This document shows positions 38,370-46,401 of a stretch of 64,000 bases of DNA, piece after piece. The translations under genes were made by a program, and so were the position numbers. The notes beneath the pieces were generated by a model. It worked only from the letters and a program-made list of their open reading frames with translations. It was not told the DNA's origin and did not search any database. Source of the stretch: Planomicrobium sp. YIM 101495 (GTDB lineage: Bacteria; Bacillota; Bacilli; Bacillales_A; Planococcaceae). The first letter of the stretch is position 1; every line of letters begins with the position of its first letter. The stretch lies in NCBI RefSeq assembly GCF_009707665.1, contig NZ_WLZW01000001.1, positions 806,001 to 870,000 of the forward strand. The letters run 5' to 3'.

Positions 38370-40412
38370 TTAATCAAGTCTTCCGGTCGAAAGTGCACCG
38401 GATTGTTCAATGCGCGAACGCAAACATGCCGTTTGTTCCGACTGCCAGAAAAAGTCGCTGGCGATCAATTTCTCCGCATCCGCCCGTGCCGTCTCAAGCA
38501 CCCGGTAATCGTGGATCAAATCCGCCATCTTGAATTCCGGCACACCGCTCTGCTTGCGGCCGAAGAAGTCTCCCGGTCCGCGCAGCTGTAGGTCTTTCTC
38601 CGCTAAAATGAAGCCATCGTTGGTCTCAGTCATAGAGCTCATCCGCTCCTTGCCGACTTCCGTTTTCGGATCGGCAAGCAGGATACAATACGACTGTGCA
38701 CTGCCACGTCCGACGCGTCCGCGCAATTGGTGCAGCTGCGACAAACCGAACCGCTCAGCATCGTAAATGAGCATGAACGACGCATTAGGCACGTTGACCC
38801 CAACTTCGACGACGGTCGTCGAGACGAGAACCGCGAGTTCCCCTTCGGCAAAACGGCGCATCGTCTCTTCCTTCTCGTCCGGATGCAGCCTGCCGTGCAT
38901 CAGCCCGACTTCGAACTTGCCTTGGAAATAGACGGACAGCTGCTGGTACAAGTCCACCGCGTTTTGGTAATCGAGCTTCTCCGACTCTTCAATCAACGGC
39001 GCGATGACATATGCCTGCCTGCCGGAAGCGAGCTCTTTTTCCATGCGTCCGACAATTTTCCCAAACATCTCTTTTTTCATCCAGTAGGTCTCGATTTCTT
39101 TCCGTCCTGCCGGCATTTCATCGATGATCGACACATCCATCTCACCGAACGCCGAAATCGCGAGCGTTCTCGGAATCGGCGTCGCCGTCATGAAAAGAAC
39201 GTCCGGGTGATACCCTTTGTCTTTCAGGACACGGCGCTGTTCCACGCCGAAACGGTGCTGCTCATCCGTGATGACCAGTCCGAGACTCTTGAATTTCACA
39301 TCCGGCTGGATCAGTGCGTGCGTCCCGATCAACAGATCGATATTCCCGGCTTCCAACTGTTCCAGCAGCAGACGCCGCTTCTTGCCTTTCACCGAACCGG
39401 TCAACAGTGCTGTTGTCACACCGAACGGCTCGAACCATTCGGACAGTGTCGTGGCGTGCTGCTCCGCTAAAATTTCGGTCGGCGCCATGAGCGCACCTTG
39501 CTCGCCTGCAGTGACCGCTGCATATAAGGAAATCGCCGCAACGACCGTCTTCCCGGATCCGACATCTCCTTGTAGCAATCGGTTCATCCGGTAAGGCTCC
39601 AGCAGATCTTTACAAATTTCGTTGACGACCCGTTTCTGGGCATCCGTCAAACTGAACGGCAATTTCGCAATGAACCCTTTTAGTCTTTCCAAATCATATT
39701 CCAAACGAGAACCTGGTTCTTCTTCCCGATTTTTCTTCTTCAACGCCTGCATCTTTAATTGGAAAATGAGTAGCTCTTCGTAGACGAAACGTCTTCGCGC
39801 TTGCTTCAACGCCTGCCCGTCCACCGGAAAGTGGACAGATTCGAGCGCTTCTCCAAGATCCGCTAATTGATAACGTTGCCGCATCTCAACCGGCAAGCAA
39901 TCTTCGAGTTCATTCTTTGTCTCGTCAAGCGCTTGTCGCATCCACTTGCGAAACGTCTTTTGGCGAAGCGTGCCTTTCAAGCTATACACTGGTTCAAAGT
40001 CCGATTCTGCACTTTTCGGTCCGACCGAGTGATGCTGGACCGTAATCATTTGACGGCCACGATCCCATTTACCGGACAGCGTGACCATTTCACCGATATG
40101 CAGTTTCCCTTTTACGTAGTGCTGATTGAAAAACACAGCCTTGATCAAATGGCGACCGACGAGCACGCGTACGGTTGTACGGGATTTATTTTTCCCTAAA
40201 AAAAGGACGGAAGGCTCACTTTCGACCCTTCCCTCCACTGTCACCCGTTCGTTATGTGGGGTGTCCGCCAAATCTTTCAGCTGAAAATCTTCATGGCGGT
40301 ACGGAAACGTGAGAATCAAATCTTCGACCGTTTCGATCCCCATCTCACTAAGCGTCAGCAACGCTTGCTTCCCGATTCCTTTCATCGTGGCGACGGATTG
40401 GTTACTGGCCAC
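38370..40412 (-). CDS. recG: ATP-dependent DNA helicase RecG
   Basis: RecG remodels stalled forks and Holliday junctions. The N-terminal wedge/OB domain (ERVTVEGRVESEPSVLFLGK) is followed by helicase motifs: Walker A LLQGDVGSGKTVVAAISLY, DEQH in VITDEQHRFGVEQR, TATPIPRT, and GRVGRGSAQSYCILLAD. The frame is open to 40553 inside sdaAA. The GTG at 40412 gives 680 residues, close to the 682 of B. subtilis, with a distant GGAG. A downstream ATG at 40385 would also be possible. It overlaps sdaAA by 11 bases. Confidence 0.92.
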   Translation of the reverse strand: MASNQSVATMKGIGKQALLTLSEMGIETVEDLILTFPYRHEDFQLKDLADTPHNERVTVEGRVESEPSVLFLGKNKSRTTVRVLVGRHLIKAVFFNQHYVKGKLHIGEMVTLSGKWDRGRQMITVQHHSVGPKSAESDFEPVYSLKGTLRQKTFRKWMRQALDETKNELEDCLPVEMRQRYQLADLGEALESVHFPVDGQALKQARRRFVYEELLIFQLKMQALKKKNREEEPGSRLEYDLERLKGFIAKLPFSLTDAQKRVVNEICKDLLEPYRMNRLLQGDVGSGKTVVAAISLYAAVTAGEQGALMAPTEILAEQHATTLSEWFEPFGVTTALLTGSVKGKKRRLLLEQLEAGNIDLLIGTHALIQPDVKFKSLGLVITDEQHRFGVEQRRVLKDKGYHPDVLFMTATPIPRTLAISAFGEMDVSIIDEMPAGRKEIETYWMKKEMFGKIVGRMEKELASGRQAYVIAPLIEESEKLDYQNAVDLYQQLSVYFQGKFEVGLMHGRLHPDEKEETMRRFAEGELAVLVSTTVVEVGVNVPNASFMLIYDAERFGLSQLHQLRGRVGRGSAQSYCILLADPKTEVGKERMSSMTETNDGFILAEKDLQLRGPGDFFGRKQSGVPEFKMADLIHDYRVLETARADAEKLIASDFFWQSEQTACLRSRIEQSGALSTGRLD

Positions 40413-41301
40413 TGCCGACGACAGCTCCGCCAAAGATCTTGCGCTCCAACCATTTACCGGTCGGCGTCGCTGCAAGACCACCTTTTGCCGTTTCGCGCAA
40501 TGCACTCGGCATCGACTGGCCGATCTCGAACATCGCACCGATGACTTCGTCACATGGGATGCGGCTCGTCACGCCTGCAAGTGCCATATCCGCTGCGACA
40601 ACCGCATTGGATGCGCCCATCGCATTCCGTTTCACGCAAGGCACTTCCACTAATCCCGCCACTGGATCGCAGACAAGTCCAAGCATGTTCTTCATCGTGA
40701 TTGCAAATGCTTCAGAGCTTTGCTGTGGCGAGCCGCCAGCCATCTCCACGATAGCCGCCGCTGCCATTGCTGCAGCTGATCCGACTTCCGCCTGACAGCC
40801 ACCAGCAGCGCCTGAAATCGAAGCGTTATTCGCGACGACAAAACCGAATGCACCGGAAGTGAACAGATAACGGATCATTTGTTCACGTGTTGGCTTCAAT
40901 TTATTTTGCACCGCAAACAAGGTCCCCGGCACCACTCCTGCAGAACCTGCAGTCGGTGTCGCACAGATTGTTCCCATCGCTGCGTTCACTTCGTTCGTCG
41001 CGACCGCTTTACTGACCGCGTCTAAAAGTAAATCACCAGACAACGTATTGCCCCGATCGATATACGCTTGCAACAGAACTGCGTCTCCACCCGTTAAACC
41101 TGAAACAGATTGAACACCTTTCAGTCCTTTTTCGACCGCTTCTTCCATGACCGTCAAGTTCCGGTCCATCTGTTTCATGATGTCGTCGCGGCTGCGATCC
41201 GTCATCATCATTTCCTGCTCGATCATAATTTCGGAGATCAGCTTGTTTTCCTGCTCAGCTCTCTCCACCAATTCCCTGACATTACGGAACAAAGCTTCCA
41301 T
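40402..41301 (-). CDS. sdaAA: L-serine dehydratase, alpha subunit
   Basis: SdaAA with SdaAB forms the Fe-S L-serine dehydratase that converts serine to pyruvate and ammonia. Cluster-ligand cysteines can be read in GTICATPTAGSAGVVPG, VCDPVAGLVEVPCVKRNAMG. The length is 299 from the ATG at 41301 with AAGGAG 8 bases upstream (a TTG lies one codon before). It follows sdaAB by 15 bases, as in B. subtilis. Confidence 0.94.
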   Translation of the reverse strand: MEALFRNVRELVERAEQENKLISEIMIEQEMMMTDRSRDDIMKQMDRNLTVMEEAVEKGLKGVQSVSGLTGGDAVLLQAYIDRGNTLSGDLLLDAVSKAVATNEVNAAMGTICATPTAGSAGVVPGTLFAVQNKLKPTREQMIRYLFTSGAFGFVVANNASISGAAGGCQAEVGSAAAMAAAAIVEMAGGSPQQSSEAFAITMKNMLGLVCDPVAGLVEVPCVKRNAMGASNAVVAADMALAGVTSRIPCDEVIGAMFEIGQSMPSALRETAKGGLAATPTGKWLERKIFGGAVVGSGQ

Positions 41302-41316
41302 CAAAATCTCTCCTTT

Positions 41317-41979
41317 TTAATCCGCAATTCGCGTGACTTTCGTGATGTTCGGAAGTTCCGACAGTTCTTCCAGGATCGGCAAATCCACATTCTGATCGAC
41401 TTCGATAACCATCAATGCCATGCGTCCCCGTTCTTTTCGTGAAACTTCCATATGTCCAATGTTGATGTCGTATTTATATAAACAATTCGCTACGTTCGCG
41501 ATACAGCCGGATCGATCATCATGTACAACGAGGATCGCCGGGTGATTCCCTGACAGCCGCAACTCAAAACCGTTCAATTCCGTGATTTCGATCTTGCCTC
41601 CACCGATTGAAATGCCGACGATTGACATTTCCGATGTGTCATCCCCGACGACGATGCGCGCAGTGTTCGGATGGTCGACATGGCCGGATTCCGGAATGAA
41701 TTCATAGGACATTCCTGCGCGGTCAGCTTCTTCGAAAGCGGTTTTGATCCGCTCATCGAATGTGTCGTAATCTAGCAGTCCTCCGACGATCGCGACGTCT
41801 GTGCTGTGCCCTTTGTACGTTTCGGCAAACGAGCCGTAAAGATGGATTTTTGCCCATTTTGGCTGCCTGCCAAAGAGGTCGCGCGCGACGCGTCCGATGC
41901 GCGCTGCTCCTGCTGTGTGTGATGATGATGGGCCGACCATGACTGGCCCAATGATATCAAATACTGATTTGAACTTCAT
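41317..41979 (-). CDS. sdaAB: L-serine dehydratase, beta subunit
   Basis: The beta subunit has an N-terminal dehydratase domain (FDIIGPVMVGPSSSHTAGAA) and a C-terminal ACT domain (AILVVHDDRSGCIANVANCL) that probably binds serine as regulator. The length is 220. It begins the sdaAB-sdaAA-recG group. Upstream is a 1.2-kb repeat island in place of direct linkage to fakA. Confidence 0.94.
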   Translation of the reverse strand: MKFKSVFDIIGPVMVGPSSSHTAGAARIGRVARDLFGRQPKWAKIHLYGSFAETYKGHSTDVAIVGGLLDYDTFDERIKTAFEEADRAGMSYEFIPESGHVDHPNTARIVVGDDTSEMSIVGISIGGGKIEITELNGFELRLSGNHPAILVVHDDRSGCIANVANCLYKYDINIGHMEVSRKERGRMALMVIEVDQNVDLPILEELSELPNITKVTRIAD

Positions 41980-42125
41980 AACCGCTCAAACCCCTTCCCC
42001 CAATGTATGTTCCTGCATTTCATTTTACATGATTTTGTCATTTAAACAAAGCAATGCAGGATGGGGGTGGGAGATTAGGCTGGGAATATACGAAATTGCG
42101 TAGGTCTTCGTGCGTGAGAGTGATA

Positions 42126-42349
42126 GGTGTCGCGTGGGAATCCGCTGCGTCGCTTCGGACAGGGCTCCCGGAAGAAGCCAAGCTGAAGAACGCTCGTCTC
42201 CTTCCTTCGCCCAGTCCAAACCACCTCCTCCGCTGGGTGTTGTGGGAGAAGTGGGAGTGAGGTGGAATTTTCATTTCATTCTATTGTTGGTATTGAGTTG
42301 AATGTTTGGGCGGCTGACTGCGTAGGCCGCCCGGGTTCTAATCTAGTGA
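42126..42349. repeat. Dispersed repeat R1, copy 2
   Basis: This is the first of two tandem R1 units in the sdaAB-fakA gap. It starts at GTGTCGCGTGGGAATCCGC and ends with the conserved hairpin core at 42308-42330, extended here to GGGCGGC / GCCGCCC. Nothing coding is seen in 41980-42125. Confidence 0.85.
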
Positions 42350-42365
42350 GTGTAAAAGAAAGAGC

Positions 42366-42590
42366 GAGTGTCGCGTGGAATCCGCTGCGTCGCTTCGGAC
42401 AGGGCTCCCGGAAGAAGCCGAGCTGAAGAACGCTCGTCTCCTTCCTTCGCCCAGTCCAAACCACCTCCTCCGCTGGGTGTTGTGGGAGAAGTGGGAGTGA
42501 GGTGGAATTTTCATTTCATTCTACTGTTGGTGTCGAGGTAAATGTTTGGGCGGCTGACTGCGTAGGCCGCTGTGGTTCTGAGTTTGATAG
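42366..42590. repeat. Dispersed repeat R1, copy 3 (tandem, 240-bp period)
   Basis: This unit is nearly identical to copy 2. Bases 42421-42480 equal 42181-42240 exactly and the hairpin core lies at 42548-42570. High identity points to a recent duplication. Confidence 0.85.
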
Positions 42591-42735
42591 TAGAAAAGCT
42601 AGAGCAGACGTCTCCTTCTTAGTCAGTGGTACAAAAAAAGGCGTATTTTCTATCTTTATTCTACAATATGCGGCATTTCCAGCTTGAGGTACGACATTCA
42701 TTCTTCTGCTCGCTCATTTTCAAGAGTGAAAAATT

Positions 42736-42809
42736 TGAGTCGCGACTAGTTTATGTTGAGTCGCGACTGCAAGTGCCTGAGTCGCGATTAAATTCTGTGA
42801 GTCGCAACT
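42736..42809. repeat. Four-copy palindromic box array, 20-21 bp period
   Basis: TGAGTCGCGACT at 42736 and 42757, TGAGTCGCGATT at 42778 and TGAGTCGCAACT at 42798 are spaced 21, 21 and 20 bases apart with unrelated 8-9 base spacers. The first two contain the perfect palindrome AGTCGCGACT. The spacing puts the boxes on one face of the helix. Confidence 0.85.
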
Positions 42810-42832
42810 AAATCCAGAATCAGCATGAAAAA

Positions 42833-43070
42833 TGAACACATCCGCTACTATGCGACACCTTCTGCTAGAATGCGACGAAGGCTGCTATGCTTTAATCATC
42901 CAAATCACTAGTATTAGACTCCATTCCCTTTATCGAACGAGCTGATCCGGAATGGAAGAGCGAGCACGTTGGAGGGGGGAAACTAAGACGAGACCCCGCA
43001 GGTTGCGATAGCAACCGAGGAGGCTCGGCTCAGCGCCTCTAACGTGCGAAGCTCTGAAATGTAGGTCAGC
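42833..43070. repeat. Dispersed repeat R2, copy 3
   Basis: This unit shows GACACCTTCTGCTAGAATGC, GAGCTGATCCGGAATGGAAG and the GGTTGC-GATA-GCAACC hairpin. The outer stem is GCACGTTGGAGG (42964) with CCTCTAACGTGC (43036), 12 pairs with one G-T, plus AGAGC / GCTCT outside. The stem sequence differs from copy 1 while pairing is kept. Downstream to 43197 there is a further partial GCAGGTCAGC remnant and no gene. Confidence 0.8.
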
Positions 43071-43197
43071 CGGTCTCCATACATTCCCCCCTCCTTTCAC
43101 TCTAACACCTCAGCCGGTCTCTGATTAAGTCAATCTCAACGGAAGAAATGCAGGTCAGCCGTTATCCAGCTAAGTCAATCCCTCTCTATTTCGAATA

Positions 43198-43238
43198 AAA
43201 GCAAAGAATCACCCACGCCTTGTCGACATGGGTGATTC
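43198..43238 (-). terminator. Intrinsic terminator after fakA
   Basis: The minus strand has GAATCACCCA / GGGTGATTC (stem with a loop of about 14 bases) followed by TTTGCTTTTATT, 20 bases past the fakA stop. Confidence 0.75.
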
Positions 43239-43258
43239 CTGATTAGACCGGCCCATAC

Positions 43259-44917
43259 TCACTCAACTGACAGGATGAATGGGTAAAGCGGCTGCTTGCC
43301 GTTGTGGATCTCGACCTCGATGTCGCCGTTTAAGGACTCGATGAAGCTGCCGAGTTGTTCTGCTTGTTCTTCTGTTGCATCTTCGCCGTAGAGGATCGTC
43401 GCAATTTCAACTTCTTCGTCGACCAGCTGTTTCACGAGTTCTTCTGCAACTGTTTTCAGGCTCTTGTCAGCGATCATGATCTTGCCGCCTGAAATGCCCA
43501 TGAAGTCATCTTTTTTGATTTCGACGCCGTCAATCGACGTGTCACGTACTGCATATGTCACTGAACCGGATTTCACAAGTTGTGAAGCCGAGCTCATTGA
43601 TTCTTTGTTTTCATCGACAGAAGCAGATGGATTGAAGGCTAGAAGCGCCGCCATTCCTTCCGGCACGTCTCTTGTCGGCACGACTGCCGCTTCGATGCCT
43701 GCTACTTCAGCTGCTTGTTGAGCAGCCATGACGATATTTTTATTGTTCGGCAGGATGATAGCGCGTTCTGCACCGACCGCCTTGATCGCCGTAACGATGT
43801 CTTCCGTGGAAGGGTTCATCGTCTGGCCGCCTTCGATGACGTAAGAAGCACCGATCGAGCGCAACAATTCTGCAACGCCTTCGCCCATTGCGACAGTGAT
43901 GATTGCATATGGATGCTTCAGGCCTTGCTGCTGTGCCGCTTCCGGTTTTTCGCCGACGATGTCGATGTGCTGCTGGCGCATGTTCTCGATTTTCATCGAG
44001 ATCAAGCTGCCGTATTCCTGACCGTATGTAAGCACTTTGCCCGGTTCTTCGGAATGGATATGGATTTTCGCAATTTCGTCATCCGCGATGACAAGCAGGG
44101 AATCTCCGTAAATGCTCAAGTCATTACGAAAAGCGTCTTCGTTGAATGATTTTTTGCCATCTTCGAATTTGACCATGAATTCTGTGCAGTATCCGAATTC
44201 GATATCCGCTGTATCCATGAAGCTCGCAATGTTCTTATGGTGCTCAGCTGAGACCATTTCATCCATGATGCCGCTAGTTTCTCTTTCTGGAAGCGCTTCG
44301 CCTTTCAAGCTCGCCAAAAAGCCTTCGTAAACATAAACAAGGCCTTGCCCGCCGCTGTCGACCACACCGACTTCTTTCAAGACCGGAAGCAGGTCCGGCG
44401 TGCGTTCGAGTGAAGCCTTCGCTTCGACAACCAATGCTTCGAAAAGAACGATGATGTCTTCCTCATTTTCGGAGACTTCCATCGCTTTCGCTGCAGCGTC
44501 TTTCGCCACTGTCAAAATTGTTCCTTCCACTGGCTTCATGACCGCTTTGTATGCCGTCTCGACGCCGTGCTGGAATGCTTCCGCCAGCTGGCGTGCAGAC
44601 AACTCGTCAAAGTCCGTTACATATTTCCCGAAACCGCGGAAAAGTTGCGACAAGATGACACCGGAGTTTCCTCGCGCACCCATCAATAGGCCTTTCGATA
44701 GCGCTGCAGCCGTTTGGCCTAAGTGTTCTCCTGCATTCGCTTCCGTTTCCTTCGCACCTGATGTCATCGACAAGTTCATATTCGTTCCCGTATCGCCGTC
44801 AGGCACCGGAAAGACATTCAATGCATCCACGTAATCCGCGTTCTGATACAGATGATGAGCACCCATCTGCACCATTTCTGCGAATTGTATACCATTTAAT
44901 GACTTCATAACAGACAT
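43259..44917 (-). CDS. fakA: Fatty acid kinase ATP-binding subunit FakA (YloV)
   Basis: FakA phosphorylates exogenous fatty acids held by FakB proteins. The N-terminal DhaL-like nucleotide domain has VFPVPDGDTGTNMNLSMTSG and LMGARGNSGVILSQLFRGFG; the middle and C-terminal DegV-like parts follow. The total is 552 residues. The ATG at 44917 lies close to AGGAGG; a second ATG at 44908 is 11 bases from it and equally possible. No fakB gene is in the window. It follows yloU by 9 bases. Confidence 0.93.
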   Translation of the reverse strand: MSVMKSLNGIQFAEMVQMGAHHLYQNADYVDALNVFPVPDGDTGTNMNLSMTSGAKETEANAGEHLGQTAAALSKGLLMGARGNSGVILSQLFRGFGKYVTDFDELSARQLAEAFQHGVETAYKAVMKPVEGTILTVAKDAAAKAMEVSENEEDIIVLFEALVVEAKASLERTPDLLPVLKEVGVVDSGGQGLVYVYEGFLASLKGEALPERETSGIMDEMVSAEHHKNIASFMDTADIEFGYCTEFMVKFEDGKKSFNEDAFRNDLSIYGDSLLVIADDEIAKIHIHSEEPGKVLTYGQEYGSLISMKIENMRQQHIDIVGEKPEAAQQQGLKHPYAIITVAMGEGVAELLRSIGASYVIEGGQTMNPSTEDIVTAIKAVGAERAIILPNNKNIVMAAQQAAEVAGIEAAVVPTRDVPEGMAALLAFNPSASVDENKESMSSASQLVKSGSVTYAVRDTSIDGVEIKKDDFMGISGGKIMIADKSLKTVAEELVKQLVDEEVEIATILYGEDATEEQAEQLGSFIESLNGDIEVEIHNGKQPLYPFILSVE

Positions 44918-44926
44918 TTCCTCCTC

Positions 44927-45289
44927 TTACGGGTTCGTCACACGAACTCCCTGCACATAGATATTCACTGCTTTCACAGTCATACCCAGTGTCTTCGTAA
45001 TTGTATATTTTACTTTGGACTGGACTTGATAAGCCACTTCCGAGATCTTCGTTCCATAGCTGACGATGACATACATATCAACCATCAAATCGCCATCTTC
45101 CTGGCGCACGATCACACCTTTTGCAAAGTTTTCCTTGCGCAGGATGTCCGTAAGCCCATCACGGATCTGGTGTTTGGTCGCCATGCCGACAATTCCGTAG
45201 CATTCAATGGCTGCACCGCCTGCTATTTGGGCGATCACGTCATTGGAAATATCGATTTGACCATATTCATTCGTTAATTCAATCGACAT
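44927..45289 (-). CDS. yloU: Asp23/Gls24-family envelope stress protein YloU
   Basis: This 120-residue protein belongs to the Asp23/Gls24 (DUF322) family, whose members associate with the membrane and cell envelope stress. It shows the conserved GGAAIECYGIVGMA and the C-terminal VKAVNIYVQGVRVTNP. GGAGG lies 8 bases before the ATG at 45289; an in-frame TTG two codons upstream overlaps the spacer. It is coupled to fakA and divergent from rpmB, as in B. subtilis. Confidence 0.92.
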   Translation of the reverse strand: MSIELTNEYGQIDISNDVIAQIAGGAAIECYGIVGMATKHQIRDGLTDILRKENFAKGVIVRQEDGDLMVDMYVIVSYGTKISEVAYQVQSKVKYTITKTLGMTVKAVNIYVQGVRVTNP

Positions 45290-45406
45290 TGACAATTCCT
45301 CCTTGAGTCCTATTTCACTTCTTACATTCTACATCAAACTGCTTTATATTAAAAGTAACCGTTTTGGGGTGTAAAGGTTTTTTTCTTGAAAGGTTGTCTA
45401 AATCGG

Positions 45407-45435
45407 TTGCAAAGCGATTTTGTCTATGGTAAATT
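45407..45435 (+). promoter_or_regulatory. Promoter of rpmB
   Basis: TTGCAA, 17 bases, then TAAATT preceded by TGG (extended -10), about 75 bases before the rpmB ATG. Confidence 0.65.
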
Positions 45436-45509
45436 ATTAAAGTATGTGAAACGAAAACGAACTGAAATGCTATTATAATTTTCAGCTTCACTTGTGAGGA
45501 GGGACTTAC

Positions 45510-45698
45510 ATGCCTAAAGTATGTGCAATCAGCGGTCGCAAAGCTCGTTCTGGAAACACTCGTTCACACGCGTTGAACTCGTCAAAACGTACATGGGGAG
45601 CAAACCTTCAAAAAGTTCGCATCCTTGTAGACGGTAAACCGAAACGTGTATGGGTTTCTGCAAGAGCATTGAAATCAGGAAAAGTTGAACGCGTTTAA
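45510..45698 (+). CDS. rpmB: 50S ribosomal protein L28
   Basis: L28 is a small basic protein of the 50S subunit. [20 protein letters not shown] and the [11 protein letters not shown] end are diagnostic, with 62 residues. GAGGAGGG precedes the ATG. It lacks the full CxxC-CxxC zinc pattern, keeping one Cys near the N-terminus. It is transcribed alone on the plus strand, divergent from yloU and convergent with thiN. In B. subtilis spoVM lies between it and thiN; here there is only a terminator. Confidence 0.97.
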   Translation: MPKVCAISGRKARSGNTRSHALNSSKRTWGANLQKVRILVDGKPKRVWVSARALKSGKVERV

Positions 45699-45710
45699 TC
45701 TGCGTTCTTG

Positions 45711-45752
45711 AAAAAAGCCGATTTGGACTCCGTGTCCAGATCGGCTTTTTTT
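45711..45752. terminator. Bidirectional terminator between rpmB and thiN
   Basis: AAAAAAGCCGAT and ATCGGCTTTTTTT enclose a second stem TGGAC / GTCCA. T-runs lie on both strands, so it can end both convergent genes. Confidence 0.92.
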
Positions 45753-45759
45753 GTTTTCT

Positions 45760-46401
45760 TTAAATGTCGCTGCTTTCGATCATCAAACAATTCCCCCGGC
45801 CGATGACGACCATTCCTTCGCCGTCCAGTTCATTCGACACGAAACGGGTCGAGCCGAACGGGATCGTCTCGTCCACGACTTCATATTTGAAGCCCTTCAA
45901 ATGAAAACCTTCGATCGCCTCGCTGAACGGATAAAACGAAATATATTTATAAGCTGGATCGCTCCCGACTTGATGCTCACCAATGCTGAGAAAACGGAGC
46001 CGGTTCCGGTAGTTGACGATTTCGAACGCCACATCCGAATAGCGCTCTTGGTAGTTGTAAACTGCGTGGAGCGCGCTCATGTAATGGTCGAGCCGGCCAC
46101 CGGTAACTCCGATTACGGTGATGTGGTTCCCGCCAAGTTCGACAGCTTTTTGCAACGCCAGTTCTGTATCAGTTTCGTCTTTTTCGGCAGACACTTTCTC
46201 CAAATCCGGAAACATTCCACGTAGATGTTCATATTCCGCGTCTGACACCGAATCGAAATCCCCCACGACCGCAACCGGGTGAACCCCTTTTTCCAGAAGC
46301 GTCATACAGCCTGCGTCGACGCCGACGTATGAAACATCCTCCCATAGAGAAAAGTCCGGCAGCTCTGCTGCCGGCCCTCCTGCTGTGATGACGATCTTCA
46401 C
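45760..46401 (-). CDS. thiN: Thiamine pyrophosphokinase
   Basis: ThiN transfers pyrophosphate from ATP to thiamine to make TPP. The conserved core YVGVDAGCMTLLEKG, VVGDFDSVS, KDETDTELALQKAVELGG and GVTGGRLDHYMSALH is intact. The length is 213. The ATG overlaps the rpe stop by 4 bases. It ends the prkC-rsgA-rpe-thiN run. Confidence 0.94.
   Translation of the reverse strand: MKIVITAGGPAAELPDFSLWEDVSYVGVDAGCMTLLEKGVHPVAVVGDFDSVSDAEYEHLRGMFPDLEKVSAEKDETDTELALQKAVELGGNHITVIGVTGGRLDHYMSALHAVYNYQERYSDVAFEIVNYRNRLRFLSIGEHQVGSDPAYKYISFYPFSEAIEGFHLKGFKYEVVDETIPFGSTRFVSNELDGEGMVVIGRGNCLMIESSDI

Noticed and set aside
42110-42701. Several 60-80 codon open frames within the R1 repeats
   Set aside because: They arise from repeat text, exist on both strands, have no ribosome site and no conserved product.
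42736-42809. CRISPR array
   Set aside because: Units are 12 bases with 8-9 base spacers, far too short for a CRISPR; no cas genes lie nearby.
45360-45406. A minus-strand promoter for yloU-fakA
   Set aside because: TATAAA and TAGAAT occur, but neither has a -35 at acceptable spacing, so no call is made.
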